A stretch of 64,000 nucleotides of DNA from Planococcus sp. CPCC 101016 (GCF_007859295.1 NZ_VOHB01000002.1:2171624-2235623); one strand, 5' to 3'. Shown: positions 44,488 to 54,643, counted from the first letter of the stretch. Translations and numbers: made by a program. Notes: generated from the sequence alone by a model not told the origin.

Positions 44488-46665
44488 TTACTCGCCTTCC
44501 ACCACAACCGAATCGCTGTAAGGCGCTTTTATTAAGTTTGATGCGGCTTGCGCTTCTTTGTTCTTCAGTTCGAAGTATTTATCAGCTGCTGCACGGGCAA
44601 TTTCGTTATTGGCTCTTGGAACATTTTTTGGATCTGTCGTGACATACGGAATCACCACTGCATAAGCAATTTCCGGATTCTCATAAGGAGCGTATCCAAC
44701 GTGCGCGATATTGATGGCATATTGTCCGTTCATCTCATGATCCTTTTCGAAGAAATACACTTCAGCTGTTCCGGTTTTGCCGGCAGCGGAATAAGGAGCA
44801 TCACTGAATTGTGCACGCGCAGATCCTGAGCTGCCGACATACACATTACGCATCCCTTTTTGCACTTGATCGATTTCTTCTTGTGTATTATTAATGCGGT
44901 TTAAAATTTTAGGTTCGATAATGGTCTCAATAGGTCCCAGTGTCTCGCCGTCTCTTGAAGCTTCCCGTATCTCCTTGACGACATGGGGCTCCATCCGGTA
45001 GCCATCGTTGGCGATTGTAGAAATATATTGCGCCAACTGCAGCGGCGTATATGTATCAAACTGGCCGATGGCTAAATCGAGAAGCTTGGGTCCAGGAGAA
45101 GTTCCACCGAGATAACCTGTTGCTTCATTCGGCAAATCGATCCCAGTTTTAACACCAAGGCCAAATTGGGCAAATGAATTACGCATCGTAGCGAAACTTT
45201 CCGGCGGCACATAAAGACCACGGTTATATTGATACTCTGCTTCCGCAATCTTTAGGGCGATTTTAAACATATAAACATTGGAAGAACGCTCGATGGCCAT
45301 AAGATCTGTCATTGGGATGCGGTTGAATAATTGCGTATTGAAAATGGAATTTTTTTGGGATGTCCCCGCAAATTTTAGCGGTTCATCGATTTGAACTTCA
45401 CCGATCTCCACTGCATCCTGTGCATAGCCTGTCAATAATGTCGCCCCTTTGACAGTCGATCCCATTTCATGGGAAGCCGTAAAAGTGCCGAAAGCATAAT
45501 CATATATTACCTGTTTGCCGTTTTCATCTTTGCCCAAACGCTTTCCTACCATAGACAGAACTTCGCCAGTCTTCGGATCCATCATAACCAAATAGGCATC
45601 TTTCACCAATTTTGAGCTCGGTCCGGCTTTCAACTGAAGCAATTTATTTTCTACGATTTTTTCCAATTCACTCTGCAATTCACTGTCGATTGAGAGAACC
45701 AGATCTTTTCCAGCTTTCCCCTCATCTACTGGAATGGTTTCGATGACACTGCCTCTACCATCGGTCACATTTTTGACAACTGATTTTTGGCCTTGCAGCA
45801 CTTCTTCATACTGCTGTTCCAAAAAGCTGGTGCCGACACGATCATTGCGTGAATAATCACGGGCTAAATAATAGTCCAGCTTATTCGCCGGAATTCCCGT
45901 TTCCGGAGTCGTAGTGCTTCCTAAAATCGTTAAATCGCTCGATTTGACCCGCTTCCAATCGGTCACCGTATTCACGCCTTTTAAATTGGGGTCGGTCAGA
46001 CGTTCCGAAACGCGTGCGAACTCTTCATCGGTTACGCCATCGTTTTTGATCATCTGAGGAGCCAGTGCATAGCCAGACGTCATTTCCCGATATATCGCTA
46101 GAACTTCGAGATCTTCGGCACTTAGACTGGCCAGATCCTCATCGGTTATTCTTTCTCTGACCAATGCATCCAGCTTGCGCTGTTTTTCTTTTTCCTGAAT
46201 GTCTTCAGCAGCAATGGCTGCTTTTTCTTCATCCGTCACTTTACTATTGGCACTTTCGGTATTTAATTGTATATAAAAATCCTGTTTATCCCGCAGTGTC
46301 ACTTTAGCATCGTCTTTTTCGATCAATTTGGCCAGTTCTTTTGCCACAGTCATCATTTCTTCTCTTTTGGTCGTCTGCATGGCCGTATAGGTTATGGCGT
46401 TGACAGGTGTATTTTCAACCTGAACCCGCCCTTCGCTGTCAAAGATGCGTCCTCTTGGCACACTGGTATTGACAGGAACTTCTTCAGTCCTTGCAATGGC
46501 ACGCGCGTAGTCTTCTCCTTTAACAATCTGAAGAAATCCCAAGCGGAGAATCAGTACAGAAAACAATAGGAAGATGGTGAAAAAGAGGATATTCATCCGA
46601 AAGACAGTGTTGGACTGCAGTTTCACTCTTGCAAGCGAAACGCGTCTTTTTTGAGGCGGTTTCAT
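44488..46665 (-). CDS. pbpA: Class B penicillin-binding protein, transpeptidase
   Basis: 725-aa membrane-anchored D,D-transpeptidase that cross-links peptidoglycan. A basic tail and one membrane helix (residues about 24-46) are followed by the dimerisation domain (VPRGRIFDSEGRV). The transpeptidase core has GSTVKGATLL (Ser-x-x-Lys), a Ser-Ser-Asn in ERSSNVYMF and KTGTAEVYF. Position between sodA and pst matches B. subtilis pbpA (PBP2A, lateral wall synthesis), which guides the symbol. AAAGGAG precedes the ATG. All three catalytic motifs are intact. Confidence 0.93.
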   Translation of the reverse strand: MKPPQKRRVSLARVKLQSNTVFRMNILFFTIFLLFSVLILRLGFLQIVKGEDYARAIARTEEVPVNTSVPRGRIFDSEGRVQVENTPVNAITYTAMQTTKREEMMTVAKELAKLIEKDDAKVTLRDKQDFYIQLNTESANSKVTDEEKAAIAAEDIQEKEKQRKLDALVRERITDEDLASLSAEDLEVLAIYREMTSGYALAPQMIKNDGVTDEEFARVSERLTDPNLKGVNTVTDWKRVKSSDLTILGSTTTPETGIPANKLDYYLARDYSRNDRVGTSFLEQQYEEVLQGQKSVVKNVTDGRGSVIETIPVDEGKAGKDLVLSIDSELQSELEKIVENKLLQLKAGPSSKLVKDAYLVMMDPKTGEVLSMVGKRLGKDENGKQVIYDYAFGTFTASHEMGSTVKGATLLTGYAQDAVEIGEVQIDEPLKFAGTSQKNSIFNTQLFNRIPMTDLMAIERSSNVYMFKIALKIAEAEYQYNRGLYVPPESFATMRNSFAQFGLGVKTGIDLPNEATGYLGGTSPGPKLLDLAIGQFDTYTPLQLAQYISTIANDGYRMEPHVVKEIREASRDGETLGPIETIIEPKILNRINNTQEEIDQVQKGMRNVYVGSSGSARAQFSDAPYSAAGKTGTAEVYFFEKDHEMNGQYAINIAHVGYAPYENPEIAYAVVIPYVTTDPKNVPRANNEIARAAADKYFELKNKEAQAASNLIKAPYSDSVVVEGE

Positions 46666-46726
46666 GAGGGGTTTGCTCCTTTCGCAAAAAAATATCCATT
46701 TAACAGTATATCATCATAACAAAAAA

Positions 46727-46758
46727 ACACACACTTTTTCAGACGAAAAAGTGTGTGT
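46727..46758. terminator. Terminator after sodA
   Basis: Perfect 14-bp stem ACACACACTTTTTC / GAAAAAGTGTGTGT with loop AGAC, downstream of sodA on the minus strand. Confidence 0.85.
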
Positions 46759-46778
46759 AAAGTTTCAATTATTGACAA

Positions 46779-47387
46779 TTATTTTGCAGTTTCGTAACGG
46801 TTTGAAACTTCTTCCCAGTTAACAACGTTCCAGAATGCTTCAATATAATCCGGACGTTTGTTTTGGTATTTCAAGTAGTAGGCATGCTCCCAAACATCAA
46901 GTCCAAGCAAAGGTGTTTTGCCTTCCATTAAAGGAGAGTCCTGGTTAGGAGTTGAAGTTACTTCAAGTTCTCCGTTTGAAAGAACTAGCCAAGCCCAGCC
47001 TGAACCGAAACGTGTTTTGCCGGCAGCTGCGAATTTTTCTTTAAATTCATCAAAGCTTCCAAACTTGCTGTTGATGGCTTCGCCAAGAGCGCCTGTAGGG
47101 TTGCCGCCGCCGCTTGGAGATAATAATTTCCAGAACAACGAGTGGTTTGCGTGCCCGCCACCGTTGTTGCGAACAGCAGTACGGATGTCTTCAGGTACTG
47201 CATTCAAGTCAGAAATCAATTCTTCTACTGATTTTGAAGCCAGATCATCATGGCCTTCTAAAGCCGCATTTACGTTTGTAATGTACGTGTTATGGTGTTT
47301 TGTGTGGTGAATATTCATCGTTTCTTTGTCGATGTGTGGTTCAAGTGCGTCATACGCGTAAGGTAATTCTGGTAATTGATATGCCAT
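46779..47387 (-). CDS. sodA: Superoxide dismutase (Mn type)
   Basis: 202-aa cytoplasmic enzyme converting superoxide to peroxide and oxygen. Metal ligands appear in [12 protein letters not shown] (His), [14 protein letters not shown] (His) and the C-terminal [14 protein letters not shown] (Asp and His). The GGGNP and DVWEHAYY wording fits manganese enzymes. AGGAGGAATTTAATC precedes the ATG. Monocistronic. Confidence 0.97.
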   Translation of the reverse strand: MAYQLPELPYAYDALEPHIDKETMNIHHTKHHNTYITNVNAALEGHDDLASKSVEELISDLNAVPEDIRTAVRNNGGGHANHSLFWKLLSPSGGGNPTGALGEAINSKFGSFDEFKEKFAAAGKTRFGSGWAWLVLSNGELEVTSTPNQDSPLMEGKTPLLGLDVWEHAYYLKYQNKRPDYIEAFWNVVNWEEVSNRYETAK

Positions 47388-47541
47388 GATTAAATTCCTC
47401 CTTGAGTCTATTGGTCTACCTTCTTAGCCTATCAAAGTTTTCAGAGCGTTACAAACATAATGCACGGCAAATCCTTTTATTCAGACCTTTGACTGATTTA
47501 TCCTGATTTAGCAGCTCGTGGCATAAAAACAGGAGGCTGGA

Positions 47542-48021
47542 TTAAATCGTGAAAAAGAAAATAATAACCATGACAACTTGAATAATCCCTTTAGTGAAGA
47601 CAGACGTGATAAAACCTACTACCGAACCGATACCCGATAAAACCGACTTCTTCAATGATGATTTATTGAAGAGGATTTCTGCGATGATTGCCCCAAGAAA
47701 TGGACCAATCAAAATGCCGACGATCGGAAGGACAAACGGACCGATAATAAGGCCGATTGTACTGCCCCAAAGGCCTGCCCTGGACCCTCCAAACTTTCTG
47801 ACACCGAAAGCATTAGCGATGGCATCAGCACCGAATAACAAAATGACAAACAGGCTTTGGATTGCCCAGAACCACCATGGCAAATCGCTGAAACTGAAAA
47901 ACAACCCGTATATAACAAAACCGCCGAAAATGAACAAAACCGCAGGTATAATCGGGTATACCAATCCGATAAAACCGATAACGAAACATAGCAGGATGAC
48001 AATCCAGCCGACAACTTCCAT
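47542..48021 (-). CDS. yqgC: DUF456 membrane protein (YqgC-like)
   Basis: 159-aa protein that is almost entirely membrane helices rich in glycine (IVILLCFVIGFIGLVYPIIP, GPFVLPIVGILIGPFLGAII). These glycine-zipper-like repeats are typical of DUF456. It neighbours sodA as in B. subtilis. GGGAGGAATATAG precedes the start. Function unknown. Confidence 0.88.
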   Translation of the reverse strand: MEVVGWIVILLCFVIGFIGLVYPIIPAVLFIFGGFVIYGLFFSFSDLPWWFWAIQSLFVILLFGADAIANAFGVRKFGGSRAGLWGSTIGLIIGPFVLPIVGILIGPFLGAIIAEILFNKSSLKKSVLSGIGSVVGFITSVFTKGIIQVVMVIIFFFTI

Positions 48022-48040
48022 CTATATTCCTCCCTATAAA

Positions 48041-48104
48041 AAAAGCTCTCTTCCATCGTGCCTTACATTTTTTAAAATGTAAAGTTTGATGAAGGAGAGC
48101 TTTT
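48041..48104. terminator. Hairpin between Na/Pi transporter and yqgC
   Basis: AAAAGCTCTC (48041-48050) pairs with GAGAGCTTTT (48095-48104), enclosing a further AT-rich stem. Probably a terminator. Confidence 0.65.
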
Positions 48105-48130
48105 ATGGTGTTTTGGTTTACTAAATTTTA

Positions 48131-48322
48131 GTTTCTAGTTTCAGCGCCCAGATTCTAGAGTCATAAGGCAGACGAATCTACACGGGCGCTTACGCTTTTC
48201 TATGTCCAGACTCCAGCGCCCAAATTCTAGAGTCACAAGGCAGACCAGCTGCGTGGCAAAGAACGCCACACTGCAGGTCTGCCTTGTGCCCGTCGAATCT
48301 ACACGGGCGCTTACGCTTTTCT
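48131..48322. repeat. Two copies of a Bacillales intergenic palindromic repeat
   Basis: Two direct, unequal copies of an element with ends CAGCGCC and GGGCGCTTACGCTTTTCT. The second (about 48211-48322) keeps a central hairpin AAGGCAGACC / GGTCTGCCTT. The first (about 48133-48202) lacks about 49 bases of that centre but keeps both ends. Repeats with this CAGCGCC...GCGCTT-CGCTTTTCT pattern are scattered between genes in Bacillus and relatives. The copies read in the same direction and fill most of the gap. Confidence 0.75.
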
Positions 48323-48324
48323 GG

Positions 48325-49956
48325 TTAAGCGCGGTTGCCTAGGATTGCTTCTGCGATATTGACTGAATGGTCACCGATTCGCTCCAGGTTGCTGACAATA
48401 TCGACAAAAACGATTCCGGCTTGTCCCGTACATGCCCCTTCGTTCAGGCGCAAGATATGTTTTTTACGGAATTTGCGTTCCATTTTGTCGATCAGGTCTT
48501 CCTGTTCAGCTACTTCACGGGCCAGCTCATGGCTGGTTGTGTTCAGTGCATTTAGCGCTTTTTGGACAGTGGCAATGGTCAATGTGAACATTTCCGTTAA
48601 ATCGTCCATTGCTTCTGATGTAAGTTTCACTTTATTGTTTTCCTGATAATCGACAAGCTCAATAATGTTTTCGAAATGATCACCGATCCGCTCAATGTCG
48701 CGGACAGTTTCCATTAACATCGTATGGCGTGTAGAGTCAGCTGCTGAAATGGATTCTGCTGAAATCAGCACAAGGTAATCTGTGATCTTGCTGTCGAGAT
48801 TATTGATGGCATCCTCCAGCTGATAACCCATTTCCGCATGTTTTTTGCTCTTCGTCATTAAATATGAGTAGGTTTCCTGCAACCCTTGTACAGAATATTC
48901 ACCCATGCGCAAGATTTCCTCTTTTGCCTGTCCCAGCGCAATTGAAGGAGATTGCTCGATAAAGTGGATATCCAGGTGCTTCGGTTTGAATTCAACCAAT
49001 ACCTCTTCCCCTGGAATGGCTTTTGTCACCAAGTATGCCCAGGCACCTATTAATGGAAATTGAATAATCGTGTTCGCTACGTTGAATGAACCGTGGGCAA
49101 ATGCAATCTGCATCTTCGGTTCCAATGCCAGTACACCTGAAATCCATTCTACATAAGCAGTAAAAGGAATCAACAAAATCAAGAAAATGACCGAGCCGAC
49201 GATATTGAACAGTACATGTACTGCTGCAGCACGGCGCGCGGCAATTGAAGTTCCCAATGCTGCAAGTACTGCCGTTATCGTCGTTCCAATATTATCACCG
49301 AACAAAACCGGTAAGGATGCTGCAAGTGTTAGGATATTTTCATCGTAAAGTCCTTGCAGAATCGCAACTGTACCACTGGAGCTCTGAACAATCAGCGTAA
49401 ATACTGTTCCAACGACAACTCCAAGAATCGGAAACTCACTCAGACTGATCGTCATATCGATAAAAGCCGGCAATTCACGCAGTGGCTTCATGCCTCCGCT
49501 CATCAATTCCATTCCGTAGAATAATCCACCGAATCCGAAAATGACCTGTCCGATATTCTGAATTTGATTTTTCTTAATGAAGAAAATCATTGCAGCCCCG
49601 ACTGCCATAATTGGCAATGCGTATGCCCCTACATCCAGCCCGATGATGAAGGCCGTGACAGTGGTACCGATATTGGCACCCATGATAACACCAATTGCTT
49701 GTCTTAACGTCATAAATCCGGCACTTACCAACCCGACTACAATTACAGTAGTACCTGAGCTCGACTGAATTAAGATGGTAACGATAATTCCGACCAGAAC
49801 GCCCATAAATGGATTGGTCGTAAAGCGGTCCAGGATGTCGCGAAGTTTATCGCCTGCTGCTTTCTGTAAAGCATCACCCATAAACTTAATTGAAAATAAG
49901 AAAATCCCTAATCCACCAAAGAAAGAAAAGAGGATTTCCTGCCAGTTCATTTCCAC
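48325..49956 (-). CDS. Na/Pi cotransporter family protein
   Basis: 543-aa protein with an N-terminal Na/Pi-cotransporter (NptA) domain of eight or more helices and a C-terminal PhoU-like helical domain (residues about 340-535). The duplicated QSSSGT motifs, ILIQSSSGTTVIVVGL and LIVQSSSGTVAIL, are the hallmark of the phosphate-sodium site. The tail contains two E-R-I-G-D-H metal motifs as in PhoU. It probably moves phosphate coupled to sodium. Monocistronic, preceded on the coding side by a spacer with the repeat pair downstream. Confidence 0.92.
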   Translation of the reverse strand: MEMNWQEILFSFFGGLGIFLFSIKFMGDALQKAAGDKLRDILDRFTTNPFMGVLVGIIVTILIQSSSGTTVIVVGLVSAGFMTLRQAIGVIMGANIGTTVTAFIIGLDVGAYALPIMAVGAAMIFFIKKNQIQNIGQVIFGFGGLFYGMELMSGGMKPLRELPAFIDMTISLSEFPILGVVVGTVFTLIVQSSSGTVAILQGLYDENILTLAASLPVLFGDNIGTTITAVLAALGTSIAARRAAAVHVLFNIVGSVIFLILLIPFTAYVEWISGVLALEPKMQIAFAHGSFNVANTIIQFPLIGAWAYLVTKAIPGEEVLVEFKPKHLDIHFIEQSPSIALGQAKEEILRMGEYSVQGLQETYSYLMTKSKKHAEMGYQLEDAINNLDSKITDYLVLISAESISAADSTRHTMLMETVRDIERIGDHFENIIELVDYQENNKVKLTSEAMDDLTEMFTLTIATVQKALNALNTTSHELAREVAEQEDLIDKMERKFRKKHILRLNEGACTGQAGIVFVDIVSNLERIGDHSVNIAEAILGNRA

Positions 49957-50117
49957 GATACTTATTCAACTCCTAAATTTCATATTCACACCTAACCTAT
50001 TATGAATAGTTTACTTAGTTTTTGTAAACACCTTTATTTAAAATTTACATTCCCGTAACAAAGCAGCATTTTTTTCTTCCTCTGACATGGTAGGATTATT
50101 ATATAATCGAAAGGAAG

Positions 50118-50648
50118 ATGAACGTGAATATATACCAGCTATTCAAAGCGAGTTTAATGGAACCTAAAAAGCAGGCAGCCGTCCGTATACTGACAATCGG
50201 CAAGATTATGCAATTTATTTTTATCTTTATAACTATGTTGACTGCTGTTTCTTTTGTGGAATGGATTCTCGGATTAGGGGACACGACCGGTAATGTAGAG
50301 GGACTCATGGAATTTGTGGAAGAAATCGAATGGCTTCTTTATCCGTTCGCTTTGATTTTTCTATTTGTTTCTACTACACTCTATCATTTCATCAAAATCA
50401 GCTTGTTTGCATTGGTTGCTTTATTAATTTTGAATGCCCGGAAAAGACGCGGCGAATATCGGCATCTATGGAGAACAACTGCACTCAGTGTCACAGTTCC
50501 GACATTATTGGCATTTATTCTAAGTTTTCTTGACTTAGGTTTTGGTGTCTCACTGGCCACCAGTTTATTAACCATCCTCTACTTATATTTAGCGATTGGC
50601 TATTATCCGAAAAAACCGCCTATTCAAATAAAACCGAACCAAGGTTAA
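50118..50648 (+). CDS. yqgB: DUF1189 membrane protein (YqgB-like)
   Basis: 176-aa protein with an N-terminal cytoplasmic segment (YQLFKASLMEPKKQAAVRIL) and four membrane helices, in line with DUF1189/YqgB from the same neighbourhood of B. subtilis. AAAGGAAG abuts the ATG at 50118, so the GTG at 50124, six bases from it, may be the true start. Function unknown; the call rests on topology and context. Confidence 0.7.
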   Translation: MNVNIYQLFKASLMEPKKQAAVRILTIGKIMQFIFIFITMLTAVSFVEWILGLGDTTGNVEGLMEFVEEIEWLLYPFALIFLFVSTTLYHFIKISLFALVALLILNARKRRGEYRHLWRTTALSVTVPTLLAFILSFLDLGFGVSLATSLLTILYLYLAIGYYPKKPPIQIKPNQG

Positions 50649-50824
50649 GTTATTGTAAAGAACGCCGGTTATCAGCCGTCTTTCTTGTCTTTTTAAGCGC
50701 TACACTGCTAAAATGGCTATAGGTATTGGAATTGAGCCGCCAGCTATTGGGAAATTCGATAGTTGTCGGACAAAGACACGTGAGCCGAAAGTACAGGCCA
50801 CCATTAAAAAGGAGAGATTTTTTC

Positions 50825-51946
50825 ATGAGCGAGATGACACACCGTTCAAACACACGCCCCGTAAGAGTCGGAGATTTGACGATCGGCGGCAGTAATGAAT
50901 TATTTATACAAAGTATGGCAACTACAAAAACACACGATGTGGAGGCGACCGTTGCCGAAATCTTGCGCTTGGAAGAAGCGGGATGCCAGATTGTCCGTGT
51001 AGCTTGTCCAGACGAACGCGCTGCCTATGCAATTGGCGCTATCAAAGAACGCATCAATATCCCATTAGTAGTAGATATTCACTTTGATTACAAGCTTGCT
51101 TTAATTGCAATTGAGCAAGGTGCAGATAAAATCCGGATCAATCCGGGCAATATCGGACGCCGCGAAAAAGTGGAAGCCGTTGTCAATGCTGCAAAAGCGA
51201 AAGGCATTCCGATTCGGATCGGTGTCAACGCCGGTTCATTGGAACGCAAAATCCTCGAGAAGTACGGCTATCCAACTGCTGAAGGCATGGTTGAAAGTGC
51301 CCTTCACCACATTAAGATCCTGGAAGATTTGGATTTCCATGACATTATCGTTTCATTAAAAGCATCTGATGTCAGCTTGGCTGTCGAAGCATATGAATTG
51401 GCCTCTAAAGCATTCGATTATCCATTGCACCTCGGCATTACAGAGTCCGGCACATTATTTTCCGGTACAGTAAAAAGCGCAGCGGGTCTTGGTGCATTAT
51501 TCGCCAAAGGCATCGGCAACACCCTTCGTGTATCTTTGAGTGCTGATCCGGTTGAAGAAGTTAAAGTAGCGCGTGAAATGCTGAAGATTTTTGGTCTTTC
51601 ATCAAACGCTGCAACATTGATTTCCTGCCCGACGTGCGGACGCATCGAAATCGACTTGATTTCAATCGCAAACGAAGTGGAAGAATACATCTCTCACATC
51701 AAAGCGCCATTAAAAGTAGCAGTTCTAGGCTGTGCTGTAAATGGGCCTGGTGAAGCGCGCGAAGCCGATATCGGCATTGCTGGAGCACGCGGTGAAGGTT
51801 TGCTGTTCATGCACGGGAAGACCGTTCGCAAAGTTCCTGAAGAAACAATGGTTGATGAGTTGAAAATTGAGATTGATAAATTGGCGGAAGAGTATTTCGC
51901 GAAGCAAGCTGCAGAGAAAAAAGAAATGGAAGAACAACAAGCATAA
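50825..51946 (+). CDS. ispG: 4-hydroxy-3-methylbut-2-enyl diphosphate synthase (IspG)
   Basis: 373-aa iron-sulfur enzyme of the MEP isoprenoid pathway, making HMBPP from MEcPP. The N-terminal TIM barrel ([20 protein letters not shown]) is followed by the cluster domain with [12 protein letters not shown] (two Cys) and [11 protein letters not shown] (third Cys). The start at 50825 follows AAAAGGAGAGATTTTTTC; the upstream in-frame ATG at 50726 gives a non-conserved extension. ispH, the next pathway enzyme, lies 5 kb downstream on the same strand. Confidence 0.96.
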   Translation: MSEMTHRSNTRPVRVGDLTIGGSNELFIQSMATTKTHDVEATVAEILRLEEAGCQIVRVACPDERAAYAIGAIKERINIPLVVDIHFDYKLALIAIEQGADKIRINPGNIGRREKVEAVVNAAKAKGIPIRIGVNAGSLERKILEKYGYPTAEGMVESALHHIKILEDLDFHDIIVSLKASDVSLAVEAYELASKAFDYPLHLGITESGTLFSGTVKSAAGLGALFAKGIGNTLRVSLSADPVEEVKVAREMLKIFGLSSNAATLISCPTCGRIEIDLISIANEVEEYISHIKAPLKVAVLGCAVNGPGEAREADIGIAGARGEGLLFMHGKTVRKVPEETMVDELKIEIDKLAEEYFAKQAAEKKEMEEQQA

Positions 51947-51950
51947 GGTT

Positions 51951-52550
51951 GTGAGCAGATTGAGATACCGTTTCGGAATTGATATTGACGGAACAGTGAC
52001 TTCCCCAACGTCACTGATTCCGCACATTAATGAAAAATTCAACAGCGAATTGACTTTGGATGATATTAAGGAATACGATTTGACCTCAGCGCTTCCCCAT
52101 TTGGCTCAAGGCGAGTTTTACTCCTGGTTCCGGGATTCAGAGCCGCATATTTACGCAGCTTCACCGGTCTCTGAAAATGCCAAGCAAATTCTAAATGACT
52201 GGAAAGAACAATACGAATTGTATTATATCTCTGCCAGAGGCGATAATGTCCGCGATGTAACTTTCGATTGGTTCGCCGAACACGCCATTGCTTATGACCA
52301 TATCGAGCTGATCGGGTCACACAAGAAAATCGAAACTGCCAAAAGACATAATGTCCATTTATTCTTTGAAGATAAACACGATAATGCCGTGGAAATCGCT
52401 GAAGAATTGGATATTCCAGTGGTGCTGTTCGATACTCCTTATAACCGTCAGCCGACGCCTGACAAGGTCATACGCGTCTATAATTGGCTTGAGGCAAATG
52501 AATGGGTAAAGAATGAATTCAACGTCCAGAAGACCTTGAGCGGTAAATAA
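51951..52550 (+). CDS. yqfW: HAD-family nucleotidase (YqfW-like)
   Basis: 199-aa haloacid dehalogenase-like hydrolase: FGIDIDGTVTSP (nucleophile and acid aspartates), YYISAR for motif II, and FFEDKHDNAVEIAEEL for motif IV. It resembles YqfW, annotated as a putative 5'-nucleotidase. The start is either the GTG at 51951 or the TTG at 51960; homologues begin at RYRFGIDIDG, which suits both. It follows ispG by 4 bp, so it is in the same operon. Substrate unknown. Confidence 0.87.
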   Translation: MSRLRYRFGIDIDGTVTSPTSLIPHINEKFNSELTLDDIKEYDLTSALPHLAQGEFYSWFRDSEPHIYAASPVSENAKQILNDWKEQYELYYISARGDNVRDVTFDWFAEHAIAYDHIELIGSHKKIETAKRHNVHLFFEDKHDNAVEIAEELDIPVVLFDTPYNRQPTPDKVIRVYNWLEANEWVKNEFNVQKTLSGK

Positions 52551-52563
52551 TAGTTAAAAACAA

Positions 52564-52600
52564 TAAAAGCGAGAGTGGATTTTTTCCACTCTCGCTTTTA
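52564..52600. terminator. Bidirectional terminator yqfW/zur
   Basis: Perfect 16-bp stem (52564-52579 with 52585-52600) with A and T runs on both sides. It overlaps the zur stop codon. Confidence 0.9.
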
Positions 52601-53008
52601 TTTGCATTCCGGGCATTTTCCGTAGATTTCAAACTTATGATTGGCAATCTCATATGCCGGCAATGCGGCACCTACCATATCCATCGGACAGACGGGGATT
52701 TCTTTTATCTTGCCGCAATCCATGCAAATAAAGTGATGATGATGATGGTCGCTTTCACATTGCATCCGGAAATGGCGCTCACCCGACAATTCCGTCTCTT
52801 CCAATATTCCGAGCGAGACAAAAGTTGCCAAATTCCGATATACCGTATCATAGCTCATGCTTGGGTAATCCTTTTGCATGACATCCAGCAAATCCCGCGC
52901 CGTCAAATAACGTTCATCATTGGCGAAAAGCTCCAGAATCTGATTGCGTTTCGAGGTTTCTTTGTAGCCGTTGTCTTTCAGGATATTCCATGCATTGGTT
53001 AAATTCAT
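52598..53008 (-). CDS. zur: Fur-family zinc uptake regulator Zur
   Basis: 136-aa repressor. The N-terminal winged helix (LTARDLLDVMQKDYPSMSYDTVYRNLATF) is followed by a histidine-rich metal site CESDHHHHHFICMDCGKIKEI and a closing GKCPECK, giving the two CxxC structural zinc pairs. It ends the znuC-znuB-zur operon, overlapping znuB by 4 bp, and the operon promoter has a Zur-like box. This supports the zinc-specific call over ferric or peroxide Fur paralogues. Confidence 0.92.
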   Translation of the reverse strand: MNLTNAWNILKDNGYKETSKRNQILELFANDERYLTARDLLDVMQKDYPSMSYDTVYRNLATFVSLGILEETELSGERHFRMQCESDHHHHHFICMDCGKIKEIPVCPMDMVGAALPAYEIANHKFEIYGKCPECK

Positions 53009-53859
53009 GCGATCGCTCCTTTTTTAAGTGAAACCATGATTTTTTTATAGGCAATGACCAGTAATAACAGAAAAATGGATGTCACAACAATAGTGCCGCC
53101 TGGTGCCAAATTGAAATAGAAAGCCGTAATAAGGCCGGTGATGACGGAAATTTCGCCAAAGATGATTGAAAGAACAATCGTCTGCTTAAAACTTTTTGTG
53201 ACCCGCATGGCTGTTGCGACTGGAATCGTCATTAACGAAGACACTAAGAGTATCCCAACGATGCGCATGGAACCGGCAATGACCAGTGCCGTGACAATCA
53301 TGAATATAAAATGTATCCATTTAGCCGGCAGTCCCGAAGCTCGCGCGTATTCATCGTCAAAAGATAAAACAAATAATTCTTTAAAGAAGAAATAGATGAA
53401 TGCCAGCACAATAATTGCGATGCCTGCAACAATGTACAAGTCTTCCCTGCTGACCGCTGACACTGAACCGAATAAATAACCGAACAGGTCATTTGAAAAG
53501 CCTTGTGCCAATGAAATAAAAATTGCACCAAAGCCGATCCCTGCAGATAAAATGATGGGAATGGCCAGCTCTTCGTAATGCTTGTAGAGGCTTCTCAAGC
53601 GTTCGATTAACACCGAACCGGCTACTGATGCCGCAATCCCCAGAAACAAGGGGTTCAACAAGGCTAATGAAGCGACACTCTGGCTCAGGTACAAGCTTCC
53701 TGCGATTCCCGCAAGCGTTACATGGCTCAGCGCATCGGCAATCAAAGACAGCCTGCGGACTACGATGAAGACACCGAGAAGAGGCGCAATTACTCCGATG
53801 ATTAATCCCGCTGCAAATGCATTCTGTAAAAATTCATAGGATAAAATAGCTTCAATCAT
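53005..53859 (-). CDS. znuB: Zinc ABC transporter permease
   Basis: 284-aa ABC-3 family permease with eight or nine helices, the start MIEAILSYEFLQNAFAAGL and the family stretch RRLSLIADALSHVTLAGIAG. It carries zinc with ZnuC and an unlinked binding lipoprotein, which is not in the window. The start at 53859 overlaps the znuC stop (ATGA); a longer frame inside znuC is rejected. Confidence 0.93.
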   Translation of the reverse strand: MIEAILSYEFLQNAFAAGLIIGVIAPLLGVFIVVRRLSLIADALSHVTLAGIAGSLYLSQSVASLALLNPLFLGIAASVAGSVLIERLRSLYKHYEELAIPIILSAGIGFGAIFISLAQGFSNDLFGYLFGSVSAVSREDLYIVAGIAIIVLAFIYFFFKELFVLSFDDEYARASGLPAKWIHFIFMIVTALVIAGSMRIVGILLVSSLMTIPVATAMRVTKSFKQTIVLSIIFGEISVITGLITAFYFNLAPGGTIVVTSIFLLLLVIAYKKIMVSLKKGAIA

Positions 53860-54623
53860 GCATGGCTTCCTCCGATATGATGAATTTTCCGGACAGAATG
53901 GCCGTACCACGCTTCGCGCTGTGCGTCGCTCATTGTGTGAAGCTGTTCTTTAAATCCGTGGAAATGGATGGTCTGGTTTAAACAAGCTACATGGGTAATC
54001 CGGTCTGTCACCGTATCGACGTCATGCGTGACCAGAACCAGTGTGATATTCTTATCGCGGTTCAGCGATGCCAGCATATCGTAGAAGGCTTGTACATTCT
54101 GATGATCTACACCAACAGTCGGTTCATCCAGAATTAAAATCTTCGGTTTTGATACAAGCGCTCGTGCAATAAAAATCCGTTGCTGCTGACCGCCGGACAG
54201 CTCACTGACACTCCTGTCAATAAAGTCCTGCATCCCAACAGACTCCAACGCCTCTGCAACTTGTTCATTAGCTGATTTTGGCAACCGGCGGAACAAGCCT
54301 GTTTTCTTAGCCAGTCCCCCTGCTACTACTTCTTTTACAGTTGCCGGAAAACCTGAATTGAAAGAATTGGATTTTTGGGAAACATAACCAATCCATTCGC
54401 GGTTCTTGAAATTCTTCGCGTCTACACCAAAAAGCTCAATATTGCCTTTACTTGGCTTCATTAGCCCAAGCATAATTTTTAATAAAGTCGATTTCCCTGA
54501 TCCGTTCGGCCCTAAAATGGCAAGAAAATCGCCTTCTTCCACTTTCATGGAAATATTATCAAGTGCTTTTGTCTGTTCGTATTGAAAACTGATATCTTTT
54601 ATGTCAATCAATGGCGCGACCAT
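53856..54623 (-). CDS. znuC: Zinc ABC transporter ATP-binding protein
   Basis: 255-aa ABC ATPase: Walker A GPNGSGKSTLLK, Q-loop YVSQKSNSF, signature SELSGGQQQR, Walker B ILILDEPTVGVD and switch His in LVTHDVDTV. The C-terminal tail (HTMSDAQREAWYGHSVRKIH) carries histidines as in Zn transporters. First gene of znuC-znuB-zur, behind a promoter with a Zur-like operator, so it should be repressed by zinc. Confidence 0.95.
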   Translation of the reverse strand: MVAPLIDIKDISFQYEQTKALDNISMKVEEGDFLAILGPNGSGKSTLLKIMLGLMKPSKGNIELFGVDAKNFKNREWIGYVSQKSNSFNSGFPATVKEVVAGGLAKKTGLFRRLPKSANEQVAEALESVGMQDFIDRSVSELSGGQQQRIFIARALVSKPKILILDEPTVGVDHQNVQAFYDMLASLNRDKNITLVLVTHDVDTVTDRITHVACLNQTIHFHGFKEQLHTMSDAQREAWYGHSVRKIHHIGGSHA

Positions 54624-54643
54624 TGTGTCGCCTCTTTTCTAAT

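Noticed and set aside
47594..48082. 162-codon plus-strand frame opposite yqgC
   Set aside because: Antisense shadow of a glycine-rich membrane protein gene; composition and lack of a ribosome site argue against coding.
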